Assembly (NCBI GenBank): GCA_014360005.1
Contig: JACIYI010000005.1
Coordinates: 140,472 to 204,471 of the forward strand
DNA length: 64,000 nt
Direction of reading: 5' to 3'
From: Candidatus Aminicenantota bacterium
GTDB lineage: Bacteria; Acidobacteriota; Aminicenantia; Aminicenantales; Saccharicenantaceae
The notes under the pieces were generated by a model that ran no database searches, had not been told where the DNA came from, and saw only the letters and a program-made list of their open reading frames with translations. Below are positions 1 to 9,459 of this stretch, in pieces (the stretch's first letter is position 1; each line of letters begins with the position of its first letter). The translations under genes and the position numbers were made by a program.

Positions 1-2369
1 TCTGAAGGTATCAGGTAATAAGTAATGGCCGCCCCGGCCGGCTTATTCCGGGCCAGGTATTCACCATCTCCCGGGCTCATGTAGGACGACATCCGTCCGC
101 TCTGGAACTGAAAAGCTTCATTGACCCGGAACAGGTGGAGTTTCTTTTTCATCACCTCGGCCGTGAGTTCCCGGAGCGGGGAAATATCATCAACAACATA
201 AATGGCCCGGCCGTGAGTAGCTACCAGCAGGTCATGCTCCCGCGGATGCACCGCGATATCATAGACCGGGCAGGTGGGGAAACCGTTGGTCCACTTGAAC
301 CAGTTCTGTCCGCCGTTCAGGCTTACAAACAGACCGAACTCGGTGCCAAGGAAGAGCAGGTCCTTGTTGACCGGGTCCTCTTCAATAGCCATACAATAAC
401 CATCTATTTCCGGAGTCACCAGGCTTTTCCAGGTCCGGCCGTAGTCTCTGGTCACCACCACATAAGGAGCAAAATTGGACCGGCGGTGGTCATCAAAAAC
501 CACGTAGGCTGTGCCAGCCTCGAACCGGCTGGGCTTGATATGCGGCACAGCGGCACCGGCCGGAACCAGTGGCTTCTTGCCCGAGGTCAGGGGCCTGGAC
601 ACCAGCTCCCAGGTCTGGCCCCCATTCCTGGTCAGCTGGACGTTTCCGTCATCTGTGCCCACCCAGATAAGTCCCTCCTGGAGCGGGCTGGGAGCAATGC
701 TCAGGATAGTGCAGTAGTTTTCAGCATTGGTCACATCCAGGGTTAGCCCGCCGCTATCATGTTGCTTTTGCTTTTCCGGGTCATTGGTGGTCAGGTCGGG
801 AGAGATGATTTCCCAGCTCCGTCCCCTGTCCCGGCTGCGGTGGACAAACTGGCTGCCCAGGTAGATGGTGCCAGGCTTAAAAGGGTCAACCGCAAAACCG
901 GCATTCCAGTTAAAACGGTGCTTGACCTCCGATTCTGTCGGCACAATATTAACTGTGGTCCCGGTGTTGATGTCGAAATAATAGAGGTTGCCTCCCTGGG
1001 ACATGCCGTAACCGCAACCCGGTCTTTCCGGGTCGGGGGCAGCATCAAAGCCGTCACCCCCACCCACCGTCTTCCAGTGATATGGAGCTAAGGCTCTTTC
1101 ATTCAGCACGTAGGCCGGTCCCACCCAAGTTCCGTTATCCTGCAGCCCGCCGTAGACATAGTAAGGAATCTGCAGGTCGTAATTGAGGTGATAGAACTGG
1201 CCCAGGGGCAGGTTCTCCACAAAACGCCAGCTCTGGCCGCGATTGTGACTGATAACCACCCCGCCATCATTGCCCACGTAGAGGGTCTCGCCGTCGGGGC
1301 TCAACCACATGGCGTGAAAATCGGAGTGGGCCTGGTTAAAGGCCGTCAGGGCCCGGAAAGTTTTGCCGCCGTCTTCGCTAACTCGGAGCTGGCTCTGCAG
1401 CAGGTAGACGATGTTTTCATTAGCCGGATTGACAAACACCCGGCTGTAATAGAAGGGACGATTGTGGACATCGGCTTCGTTGTTAACCAGGGTCCAGTTC
1501 TCTCCACCGTCGGTCGAGCGGTAGAAGCCGTTCTTCCTGGCTTCCACCAGGGCATAGACAATGTTCGGGCGACCGGGAGCAAAAGCCACCCCGCACCGGC
1601 CGAGCTCCCCGGCCGGCAGACCGTTTTTCTCGGTTAACCTGGTCCAGGTCTCGCCGCCGTCCCGGGTGACATAGAGGCCGCTGCCCGGGCCGCCAGAAAC
1701 AAAGAACCAGGGATAACGGCGGTGTTCCCACATAGCCACTATGATGTGGTTAGGATCAGCCGGGTCCAGGGCCAGGTCTGAAACTCCGGTCTTCTCGTTG
1801 ACGTAAAGAACCTTTTTCCAGGTTTTCCCCCCATTTGTGGTTTTGTAAACCCCTCTTTCTGGACTATCTCCCCAGGTCGCTCCCAGGGCTCCGACCAGAA
1901 CTATCTCGGGGTTATCGGGGTGGATTATAATATCAGCAATCTTTTCGGTCTTTTCCAGCCCCAGGAACTGCCAGGTCTGGCCGCCGTCGAGCGACCGGTA
2001 AACTCCCCGGCCGACACTGACTGAATTCCTGGGAGCCGCCTCACCGGTTCCCACCCAGACAATGTTGGGATTTTTCTGGTAAACAGCAATGGCCCCGATT
2101 GAGGCCACCGGCTGATTATCAAAAATGGGCTTCCAGGTTAGGCCGCCGTCAACCGACTTCCAGACTCCCCCGGCCGCTCCACCGACATATATAACCCTGG
2201 GATCGGAAGCTACGGCTTCAATGGCCCCGATCCGGCCGCTCATGTTGGCCGGGCCGATATTCCTGGGTTTCAGGCCAGAAAGCAGTTCAGCCATATTCTG
2301 AGCCTGAAGTGGAACCAGGCCAATGAGCAGCAGAATCACCGCCAACCAGATTACGGGTTTGAATTTCAT
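1..2369 (-). CDS. Secreted Asp-box (BNR/sortilin-like) beta-propeller protein, partial
   Basis: The reading frame is open from an ATG behind an AAAGGAGGT ribosome-binding site to the left window edge, so about 789 residues are visible and the C-terminus is missing. The N-terminus (MKFKPVIWLAVILLLIG) is a signal peptide ending near AQA. The body holds many Asp-box repeats of the form S-x-D-G-G-x-T-W, for example RSLDGGQTW, KTTNGGKTW, VTRDGGETW and RSTDGGENW, spaced about 45-60 residues apart. This is typical of WD40/YVTN/BNR-like sortilin-type propellers. Such proteins are called exo-sialidase or glycosyl hydrolase in databases, but the Asp-box is structural and no sialidase Arg triad is evident, so I do not assign an enzyme activity. 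A paralogue lies about 4.6 kb away on the other strand. Likely periplasmic, outer-surface or secreted. Confidence 0.85.
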   Translation of the reverse strand, partial: MKFKPVIWLAVILLLIGLVPLQAQNMAELLSGLKPRNIGPANMSGRIGAIEAVASDPRVIYVGGAAGGVWKSVDGGLTWKPIFDNQPVASIGAIAVYQKNPNIVWVGTGEAAPRNSVSVGRGVYRSLDGGQTWQFLGLEKTEKIADIIIHPDNPEIVLVGALGATWGDSPERGVYKTTNGGKTWKKVLYVNEKTGVSDLALDPADPNHIIVAMWEHRRYPWFFVSGGPGSGLYVTRDGGETWTRLTEKNGLPAGELGRCGVAFAPGRPNIVYALVEARKNGFYRSTDGGENWTLVNNEADVHNRPFYYSRVFVNPANENIVYLLQSQLRVSEDGGKTFRALTAFNQAHSDFHAMWLSPDGETLYVGNDGGVVISHNRGQSWRFVENLPLGQFYHLNYDLQIPYYVYGGLQDNGTWVGPAYVLNERALAPYHWKTVGGGDGFDAAPDPERPGCGYGMSQGGNLYYFDINTGTTVNIVPTESEVKHRFNWNAGFAVDPFKPGTIYLGSQFVHRSRDRGRSWEIISPDLTTNDPEKQKQHDSGGLTLDVTNAENYCTILSIAPSPLQEGLIWVGTDDGNVQLTRNGGQTWELVSRPLTSGKKPLVPAGAAVPHIKPSRFEAGTAYVVFDDHRRSNFAPYVVVTRDYGRTWKSLVTPEIDGYCMAIEEDPVNKDLLFLGTEFGLFVSLNGGQNWFKWTNGFPTCPVYDIAVHPREHDLLVATHGRAIYVVDDISPLRELTAEVMKKKLHLFRVNEAFQFQSGRMSSYMSPGDGEYLARNKPAGAAITYYLIPS

Positions 2370-2804
2370 CAGACCTCCTTTCTCATGGCATAATAATACT
2401 TTATTTCTGACGCAAAAGCCTTACCAATCTTCCGGCCCCACCAGATAACCCGGTGACCGGGAGGGACTGTTGGCCTTTGCTTAGATTCATAAGACCTGAA
2501 TACCATAAAAAGCCCCCGGAGGAAATACTAAAACCGGCTGAGCTCGAGTTAAAGTTTCCAGCGACCGGAGCCGTCCTCGACTTGACCGCTCCAGGTCTTA
2601 ATTAATTTCCTGGCTGAAACCCGATACAGGACCCAGGGTTGATTGTTAGCAGATACCAGAAAAAAATCAAATCAACCTGTTCCAATAAACATGGCTGTTC
2701 TGATAGCACTTCCCAGCCGGAAGCTAATCCCACTTCGGGCAGGTTTTCTGGCGAGGCGAAGAATCAACCTGGTATAGATTTATAGTTAAGACCACTTGGA
2801 ATCT
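2370..2804. other. Divergent intergenic region
   Basis: This stretch separates the minus-strand propeller gene from the plus-strand flavodoxin gene. It must carry the propeller promoter, but I could not identify a convincing -35/-10 pair for it. I see no credible ORF, RNA gene or long inverted repeat. Confidence 0.4.
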
Positions 2805-2833
2805 TTGCCGTCCAGCCGGATATCGGCTATAAT
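2805..2833 (+). promoter_or_regulatory. Sigma-70-type promoter of the flavodoxin gene
   Basis: A TTGCCG -35 box is followed by a 17-nt spacer and a perfect TATAAT -10 box. Transcription would start near 2840, about 22 nt before the ATG. This argues against any longer upstream translation start for the gene. Confidence 0.7.
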
Positions 2834-2861
2834 TATAACGGTCAGTCAGGAGGAAGGCCAA

Positions 2862-3338
2862 ATGTCAAAACATCTCATCGTTTATACCACCAAATATGGA
2901 ACGACTGAAAAGGCCGCCGCTATCATTAAAGATAATCTGCCCGGGGCCATTACCTGCAACCTGAAAAAAGAAAAGTGCCCGGAACTGGAAAATTTTGACT
3001 GGATCATAATAGGCGGTTCCATCTATGCCGGCCGGATCCAGAAAGAACTCAAAAAATTCTGCCAACAAAATCTTTCTCGCCTGCTGCCAAAAAACCTGGG
3101 TCTGTTCATCTGCTGCATGTACGACGGGGAAAAGGCGGAAAAGCAGTTCCTGGAAGCCTTTCCAGAAGAATTGAGGCGGGCCGCCAGGGTCAGGGCCATC
3201 TTCGGCGGCGAGCTGTCCTTCGACAAGATAAACTTCCTGGAAAAATTCGTCATCAAGAAATTCATTGGGGTCAAGGAATCGGTCTCCCGTTTCCAGCCGC
3301 AGGTCATAGCCGAGTTCGCCAGGAAAATAGGGGAATGA
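2862..3338 (+). CDS. Flavodoxin-domain protein (HemG/flavodoxin_5-like)
   Basis: The protein has 158 residues. The ATG follows AGGAGGAAGG and sits just downstream of a clear promoter. The N-terminus has the FMN phosphate-loop pattern T-T-K-Y-G-T-T (residues 9-15). The second strand-loop is WIIIGGSIYAGR (about 47-58), typical of flavodoxin-like proteins related to protoporphyrinogen oxidase HemG and archaeal flavodoxins. It probably binds FMN and carries electrons in the cytoplasm. The partner is unknown, because neither neighbour is a redox enzyme. The substrate of HemG-like homologues cannot be inferred from sequence alone. Confidence 0.8.
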   Translation: MSKHLIVYTTKYGTTEKAAAIIKDNLPGAITCNLKKEKCPELENFDWIIIGGSIYAGRIQKELKKFCQQNLSRLLPKNLGLFICCMYDGEKAEKQFLEAFPEELRRAARVRAIFGGELSFDKINFLEKFVIKKFIGVKESVSRFQPQVIAEFARKIGE

Positions 3339-3555
3339 CCGGGCTTCACGGCTGAAGCTGGAAGCCGCGCCCAGATGACCTTCACAGAGCGGCCCAACCG
3401 GGGCCTCAACCATCAAAGCGATCTCTGATTTCTAACGGCTATCTCAACTTAATATTTTATTATTTTCGAATTTCTGGAATAATAAGCGAGTGGTCCCGGC
3501 CGAAAAAAGGCGGCCGGTCCGAAAAAATTCCCATCAAGGACAAGGTCTTTGAACC

Positions 3556-6500
3556 ATGGCTAAGCAGCAACCGACTAACCCCAAAAGAGGTCTGATGGTT
3601 GTGCCGGCCGGAGCCGGCAGCCAAAAATCAAGAAAGAAGAAGAGCGAGAAGTTATTTTTTATGATTCTGGCCCCGGTCCTGCTGACGCTGGGACTGGTCA
3701 GCCTGTCACCCGGACAGTCTCCCGAAAAACCCGGGCCGGTCCTCGGTGACCTCCCCTACCGGCTGGCATCCTGGGATCCCGATAGCGGCCAGGGCAACCA
3801 CCGGGCTGTGATCAGGGTGTCCCAGAAAGCTGACGCCGTTTATGTCCGCCTCCCCTGGCGTCGGCCGGACCCGGAACCGGAAAAGAAGCGAGTTCTGGTC
3901 TTTGACACCTCTGGTCAGGAAATAAAAAATGTTTTCCCGGTGGCGGTTAATAATGACTATGGCGATTTTGTCTTTCAGGCGGCCAAAGCCCCTGGCAATT
4001 ATTATTTCTATTACCTTCCCTATAAAATAGAAGGCCGGAATTACCCCAGAGTCACCTATCTGCCGGCTGAGTACCAGGCCGAAACCGGCTGGCTGCTGCG
4101 CAACGGTCTGAGACAGGATTGGCTGGCCCGCTTCAACCCCGGGAATTTTCCCCGGGCCGAGGTCCTGGCTTTTGAAGTCGTTGACGAATTCAACAGTTTT
4201 TACCCGATGGAAATCATCGCCACCAGAGCTGAGGTCCAGCAGCTCCTGGAAAAATTTGGTCATCAGCCTTACCTGGTCTTTCCAGAAGACCGCCGCTTCC
4301 CGGTCCGGATGACGGAATTTCTCCCGGCCCGCTGGGCAGAAATTGGCCCCCGGGATTCCTTTGAAGGTCAGGCCGACCGGGGCGAATACTATGTTTTCCA
4401 GCTAGGACTTTTTGCCCATAAAGAAAAACTGGAAAAAATCAGGGTCAGGTTTTCTGACCTGAAGCTAACCAACTCGGCCGTGATCATTCCCGCCACCGGG
4501 GCCAGCTGTTTCAACACAGGAGGTATTGGCTGGGACGGCCGGGAATTTGAAAAAGAAATCAACCTGGAAAAAGGCCGGGTCCAGCCCTTGTGGTGCGGCT
4601 GGCAGATACCGGAAGAAGCGCCGGCAGGAGAATATGCCGGGCAGGTAGAAATCCTGACCGCTAGCGCGCCCCCCAGGACCGTAAGCCTCAAAATCAGGGT
4701 CAGCGACCGGATTCGGCCGGATTCCGGCGATTCGGAGCTATGGCGACTGAGCCGACTGCGCTGGTTGAATTCCCTGCTGGCAGTTGACGAAGAGGTGGTT
4801 TCGCCTTTTACCCCCCTTGAGCTCAGGGGCCGAACCATCGCCTGCCTGGGCCGGAAAATCAGGCTGTCAAAATACGGCTTACCGGAAGACATCCTCAGCT
4901 TCTTCAACCCCGAAGTTACGGCCATTGGTAACAGCTCCGTCAGCCTGCTGGACAGCCCGTTTGAGTTTTCAGTCCGCAACTACGCCGGTCTTTACCAGGA
5001 ATTAAAGAACCGGTCTTTTGCCTTCACCCGGATTACCCAGGGAGCAGTCTGCTGGAAGTCAGAGAACGAAATCCCGGGCCTGCATCTGCTGCTCGAAGTC
5101 AACGGTCGGATGGAGTTTGACGGCTTCGTCGAATTCAGGCTCAAGCTCAAGGCGGTTGAAGAAGCGGAGGTTGATGACATCCGCCTGACTTTTGCCCTCA
5201 AAGAAGAAGTGGCCCGTTACATGATGGGCCTGGGATTCAAGGGCGGGCGGAGGCCGCAGAGTTTTTCCTGGTCCTGGGACCGGGAGAAAAACCAGGATGC
5301 CCTGTGGCTGGGAACGGTCAACGCCGGTTTGCAGATTCAACTCCGGGCCGAAAACTACTCCAGGCCGCTCAACACCAATTTTTATACCCTGAAGCCGCTG
5401 AACCTTCCACCCTCCTGGTGGAACGGGGGCCGGGGCTGGGTTTCAGTCAAAGAAGAACTGAAAAAAAATAAGAAGCAAAAGCGCCTGCTGTTCACCGCGG
5501 CTGGAGGCCCGCGGAAAATTAGAGCGGGTGAGGAACTGCATTTCGATTTCAACCTGCTGCTGACTCCATTCAAGCCGACCAACCCTGGAAAACATTTTTC
5601 CGAGCGGTATTACCATGCCTATAAACCGCTGGAGGAAATTGCCGCCAGCGGAGCCAATGTCATCAACGTTCACCACGCCACCGACATCAACCCCTTCATC
5701 AACTATCCTTTTCTGCGGCCGGAAAAAATGAAGGCTTACATTGATGAAGCCCACCAGCGAGGCCTCAAGGTCAAGATTTATTACACCATAAGAGAGCTCA
5801 GCAACCGGGCGGCCGAGCTATTCGTGCTGAAGAGCCTGGGAAACGAAATCTTTACCGACGGTCCGGGAGGGGGGTATTCCTGGCTGCAGGAACACCTGCG
5901 CTCTAATTATATTCCCGGCTGGTTTGTGCCTGAGCTTAAGGATGCCGCGGTCATAAACAGTGGTATGTCGCGCTGGCACAATTATTACGTTGAAGGACTG
6001 GCCTGGCTCTGCCGCCAGGTGGGTCTGGACGGCCTGTACATCGACGACGTGGCCTTTGACCGGGTGACCATGAAACGAGCCCGGAAAGTTCTGGAAAAGT
6101 TCCGCCCGGGTTCTTTGATTGACCTGCACTCGGCCAACCAGTACAACCCGCGAGATGGCTTTGCCTCGAGCGCCAACCTTTATCTGGAGCATTTTCCATA
6201 TATCGACCGTCTGTGGTTTGGAGAATATTTTGATTACAACAGCCCGCCCGATTACTGGCTGGTGGAAATGTCCGGTATCCCCTTCGGGCTAATGGGTGAA
6301 ATGCTGGAAAAAGGGGGCAACCCCTGGCGCGGGATGGTTTTTGGCATGACCGCCCGGCTACCCTGGTCCGGCGACCCCAGGCCGCTCTGGAAAGTCTGGG
6401 ATGAATTCGGGATATCCAGTGCCCAAATGATTGGCTTCTGGTCGCCCTCCTGCCCGGTAAAAACCGGCCGCGATGATATCCTGGCCACGATCTACCTCCG

Positions 6501-6717
6501 GAAAGATAGGGCCCTGGTAGCCCTGGCCAGCTGGGCCGGTAAGTCGGTAGACTGCCGGCTGAATATAGACTGGAAAAAACTGGGAATTGACCCGAAAAAA
6601 GCCGTCCTCGAAGCCCCGGCCATTGAGAATTTCCAGCCGGGCCGGTTATTCCAGCCTGGTGAACCGCTGCCGGTAGAACCCGGTCGGGGCTGGCTGCTGC
6701 TTATCAAGGGCCGGTAG
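3556..6717 (+). CDS. Large membrane-anchored or secreted glycoside hydrolase, GH123/DUF6067-like
   Basis: The frame encodes 1053 residues. A basic N-terminal stretch (RKKK near residue 27) precedes a hydrophobic segment at about 34-51, which suggests a signal sequence or anchor. The N-terminal half is beta-rich. From about residue 680 there is a TIM-barrel-like part with HATDINPF, a Lys-rich strand (GLKVKIYY), a Gly-rich loop and GLDGLYIDDVAFDR. The paired Asp in YIDD is a plausible catalytic or substrate-binding site. The layout resembles DUF6067/GH123_N proteins annotated as glycoside hydrolases. The exact sugar target is unknown. Two starts are possible: this ATG has AAGG ten bases upstream, while an in-frame ATG 39 nt later has AAGAGG four bases upstream. 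Confidence 0.65.
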   Translation: MAKQQPTNPKRGLMVVPAGAGSQKSRKKKSEKLFFMILAPVLLTLGLVSLSPGQSPEKPGPVLGDLPYRLASWDPDSGQGNHRAVIRVSQKADAVYVRLPWRRPDPEPEKKRVLVFDTSGQEIKNVFPVAVNNDYGDFVFQAAKAPGNYYFYYLPYKIEGRNYPRVTYLPAEYQAETGWLLRNGLRQDWLARFNPGNFPRAEVLAFEVVDEFNSFYPMEIIATRAEVQQLLEKFGHQPYLVFPEDRRFPVRMTEFLPARWAEIGPRDSFEGQADRGEYYVFQLGLFAHKEKLEKIRVRFSDLKLTNSAVIIPATGASCFNTGGIGWDGREFEKEINLEKGRVQPLWCGWQIPEEAPAGEYAGQVEILTASAPPRTVSLKIRVSDRIRPDSGDSELWRLSRLRWLNSLLAVDEEVVSPFTPLELRGRTIACLGRKIRLSKYGLPEDILSFFNPEVTAIGNSSVSLLDSPFEFSVRNYAGLYQELKNRSFAFTRITQGAVCWKSENEIPGLHLLLEVNGRMEFDGFVEFRLKLKAVEEAEVDDIRLTFALKEEVARYMMGLGFKGGRRPQSFSWSWDREKNQDALWLGTVNAGLQIQLRAENYSRPLNTNFYTLKPLNLPPSWWNGGRGWVSVKEELKKNKKQKRLLFTAAGGPRKIRAGEELHFDFNLLLTPFKPTNPGKHFSERYYHAYKPLEEIAASGANVINVHHATDINPFINYPFLRPEKMKAYIDEAHQRGLKVKIYYTIRELSNRAAELFVLKSLGNEIFTDGPGGGYSWLQEHLRSNYIPGWFVPELKDAAVINSGMSRWHNYYVEGLAWLCRQVGLDGLYIDDVAFDRVTMKRARKVLEKFRPGSLIDLHSANQYNPRDGFASSANLYLEHFPYIDRLWFGEYFDYNSPPDYWLVEMSGIPFGLMGEMLEKGGNPWRGMVFGMTARLPWSGDPRPLWKVWDEFGISSAQMIGFWSPSCPVKTGRDDILATIYLRKDRALVALASWAGKSVDCRLNIDWKKLGIDPKKAVLEAPAIENFQPGRLFQPGEPLPVEPGRGWLLLIKGR

Positions 6718-6928
6718 GTCTCAGTCTTGAACAGGCTCTGGGCGCTCTTTTTTGAATAGAACCGACCGCAGCCGCACTTCTGGCTGACCCAGCCCCTGAT
6801 TTATTAAATCTTCAGCCAGAGTATCATTTCATTTTGCTGACAATCAGCCATCCCGGAACAGGCTGTCCGGACTGGACGTGCTCTGGTGAAGTCCGGGCCT
6901 CACCGGAGCAAACCGTCAATTTATTCTC

Positions 6929-6958
6929 TTGACAGACAGCCCGAAAAAAATTTAGCTT
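6929..6958 (+). promoter_or_regulatory. Putative promoter of the second propeller gene
   Basis: A perfect TTGACA is followed after 18 nt by TAGCTT, a weak -10. It lies about 45 nt upstream of the ATG. Confidence 0.45.
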
Positions 6959-7000
6959 AATCCCGATGTCTCAATTGAAAATCTTATTCCAGGAGGGCTC

Positions 7001-9379
7001 ATGAAAAATAAAAATTTCGGCCTGGTGCTGGTTTTTATCCTGGTTATCGGCCTGGCTGGCTTCCTGGGCGCCCAGAAAAAGGCCACCTCGGCCAGGGCCC
7101 AGAAGAAGGTGGAAAATACCGACCCGGCCCTGCGACTCAAATGGCATCAGCAGCATCTGGAAATGAAGGCTTCCAGTCCGTACCGGGATTTCCAGTGGCG
7201 CCACATCGGCGGGGAAATCGAGAGCCAGGGCGGGAGAGGCACCGATGTCGATGTGCCCAGAAATAATAAGAAGGTTATCTACGTAGCCACGGCCACCGGT
7301 GGCCTCTGGAAATCGGAAAATGCCGGCGTTACCTTCGAGCCGATTACCGACGACTTCCCCACCCTGTCAATCGGGGACATTGCCATCTCCGAATCCAACC
7401 CGAATATCATCTACGTGGGAACCGGGGAAGCCAATATTTTCCGGGCATCCATCGCCGGCACTGGCGTTTACAAGTCAACCGACGGAGGGAAAACCTGGCA
7501 GCACTGCGGTCTGACCGATACCAATACCATTGGCCGCATTCGCATCCACCCCTCCAATCCTGATATCGTTTACGTGGCTGCTTCCGGGCATGAATGGACC
7601 TACAATGCCGAGCGCGGTGTTTTCAAGACGACCGATGGCGGAAAAACCTGGCAGAAGGTTCTTTATATAAACGAAAAGACAGGCTGCATCGACCTGGTGA
7701 TGGACCCCAAAAACCCCGAAGTGCTGATCGCTTCGATGTGGAACAGAATCAGGCAGCGCTGGAGCGACCCGGTCCCTGAAGACGGTGACCATCTGTACAA
7801 GACCACCGACGGCGGGAAAACCTGGAAGCCACTGACCAACGGTCTGCCAGAAACTAAATACACCGGCCGCATCGGCCTGGACCTCTGCGCCAGTAAACCC
7901 AACGTGGTTTACGCCTATGTGGATAACCATACGCCTACCCGCCAGCCATCACCGAGCGAACGCGATTCCTACGGCCGTCAACGCACCTACCCGGATATAG
8001 TTGGGGCAGAAGTCTATCGCTCCGACGACCAGGGTGAAACCTGGAAGAAAGTTAACCCGACTGACCGTCTTTTTGAAAGGTTCGGCGGGACTTACGGCTG
8101 GGTGTTCGGGCAGATCCGGGTGGACCCCAGCAATGAAAACACGGTTTACTTGATGGGCCTTGGTCTCTATAAATCAACTGACGGCGGAAAGACCTGGACC
8201 CGGCTTTACTGGGAAAATCTCCACGGTGACCACCATGGCCTGTGGATTGACCCCGACGACCCGGACCACCTGCTCAACGTTAACGACGGAGGCTGCAACG
8301 TCTCCTTTGACGGTGGCCGAACCTGGCAGGATTTCTACCGGAAGATACCGGCTATCCAGTTCTACAACGTTGAATTCGATAGGCAGAAGCCGTTTACGGT
8401 TTACGGTTCGGTTCAGGACTCCGGCACCCACCGCGGGCTGGGAGTGGCACCCCAGGCGGCCGCTCCTCAGGCCGGCCGGAGGCTTTTTCGGCGGACCCGG
8501 GTTCGCTGGGAACCAGCCCCGGGCGGCGAGGGCACCATCATCGCCGTTGACCCGACCGACCCCAATACCATCTATTCTTCCTCATTTTACGGGCGGCTGA
8601 TGCGCTCCGAATACAGAGATGGCACCTGGACCAGCAAGGAAATCTACCCAAAACCGGCCGAAGGCGAGCCGGAGCATCGCGGCCAATGGCTGGCCCCGAC
8701 CGTTATTTCCCCCCACAACCCGCACATCGTCTACCACGGGTTCCAGTATGTCTTCCGCTCGCTTAACCGCGGTGAAACCTGGGAAAAAATCAGCCCCGAC
8801 CTGACCGCTTTTGACCCCAAGAAACAGGGCAGGCTGCCTTATGCCATACCCTTTGCCACCCTGACTGCCATCTCCGAGTCCCCGCTGAAATTTGGGTTAA
8901 TCTATGCTGGAACTGACGATGGCCGGGTGCACGTTACCAGGGACGGTGGAGCCACCTGGACCGAAATTACGACCGGGCTGCCTTACAACAAGCATGTCTG
9001 GTGCCTCGAGGCTTCAAAATTTGACCAGGGCACGGTCTACATCGCCCTGATCGGCCGGCACGATGATGACTTTGCTCCTTATGTATTTAAATCAACTGAT
9101 TTCGGTAAAACCTGGGTCAACCTCAGTGCCAACCTTCCGGGCGGCCCGACCAACGTCATCCGGGAAGACCCCAGGAAAAAGGGACTTCTGTACGTGGGCA
9201 CGGATTACGGAGTCTACGTCAGCACCGATGACGGAAAAAGCTGGAACTGCCTGGGCCGCGGTTTGCCCAACGCCCCGGTCTGGGATTTAAAAATTCACCC
9301 GCGCGATAACATGCTGGTCATTGCCACCAACGGCCGCGGCATGTGGGTGATAGACGACCTGTCCCCGCTGCAGAAATAG
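7001..9379 (+). CDS. Secreted Asp-box (BNR/sortilin-like) beta-propeller protein
   Basis: The protein has 792 residues and starts at an ATG behind CAGGAGGG. A signal peptide is visible (MKNKNFGLVLVFILVIGLAG, cleavage near GAQ). At least eight Asp-box motifs occur, including KSTDGGKTW, KTTDGGKTW, RSDDQGETW, VTRDGGATW and STDDGKSW, separated by DPxNPxxVY-type strands. This is the signature of a multi-bladed propeller of the VPS10/sortilin-N or BNR family. The C-terminus (NGRGMWVIDDLSPL) closely matches the internal HGRAIYVVDDISPL segment of the paralogue at the left edge, which continues further, so this copy is a shorter form. A role in binding or turnover of extracellular polymers is inference; no catalytic residues are identified. 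Confidence 0.85.
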   Translation: MKNKNFGLVLVFILVIGLAGFLGAQKKATSARAQKKVENTDPALRLKWHQQHLEMKASSPYRDFQWRHIGGEIESQGGRGTDVDVPRNNKKVIYVATATGGLWKSENAGVTFEPITDDFPTLSIGDIAISESNPNIIYVGTGEANIFRASIAGTGVYKSTDGGKTWQHCGLTDTNTIGRIRIHPSNPDIVYVAASGHEWTYNAERGVFKTTDGGKTWQKVLYINEKTGCIDLVMDPKNPEVLIASMWNRIRQRWSDPVPEDGDHLYKTTDGGKTWKPLTNGLPETKYTGRIGLDLCASKPNVVYAYVDNHTPTRQPSPSERDSYGRQRTYPDIVGAEVYRSDDQGETWKKVNPTDRLFERFGGTYGWVFGQIRVDPSNENTVYLMGLGLYKSTDGGKTWTRLYWENLHGDHHGLWIDPDDPDHLLNVNDGGCNVSFDGGRTWQDFYRKIPAIQFYNVEFDRQKPFTVYGSVQDSGTHRGLGVAPQAAAPQAGRRLFRRTRVRWEPAPGGEGTIIAVDPTDPNTIYSSSFYGRLMRSEYRDGTWTSKEIYPKPAEGEPEHRGQWLAPTVISPHNPHIVYHGFQYVFRSLNRGETWEKISPDLTAFDPKKQGRLPYAIPFATLTAISESPLKFGLIYAGTDDGRVHVTRDGGATWTEITTGLPYNKHVWCLEASKFDQGTVYIALIGRHDDDFAPYVFKSTDFGKTWVNLSANLPGGPTNVIREDPRKKGLLYVGTDYGVYVSTDDGKSWNCLGRGLPNAPVWDLKIHPRDNMLVIATNGRGMWVIDDLSPLQK

Positions 9380-9459
9380 AATATAAAACAGAGTCAGGCC
9401 AGATTATTATAAGCTACAGCCAGGTAGGCTCAGCGAACACCTTCAACTGGAGGGACAAT

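Noticed and set aside
2796..2861. Longer N-terminus for the flavodoxin gene
   Set aside because: The extra region contains the promoter -35/-10, while a strong ribosome-binding site precedes the internal ATG.
9343..9459. Longer N-terminus for the M64 peptidase overlapping the propeller gene
   Set aside because: The shorter start has GGAGGG and gives a proper signal peptide; the extension is a shadow of the previous gene.
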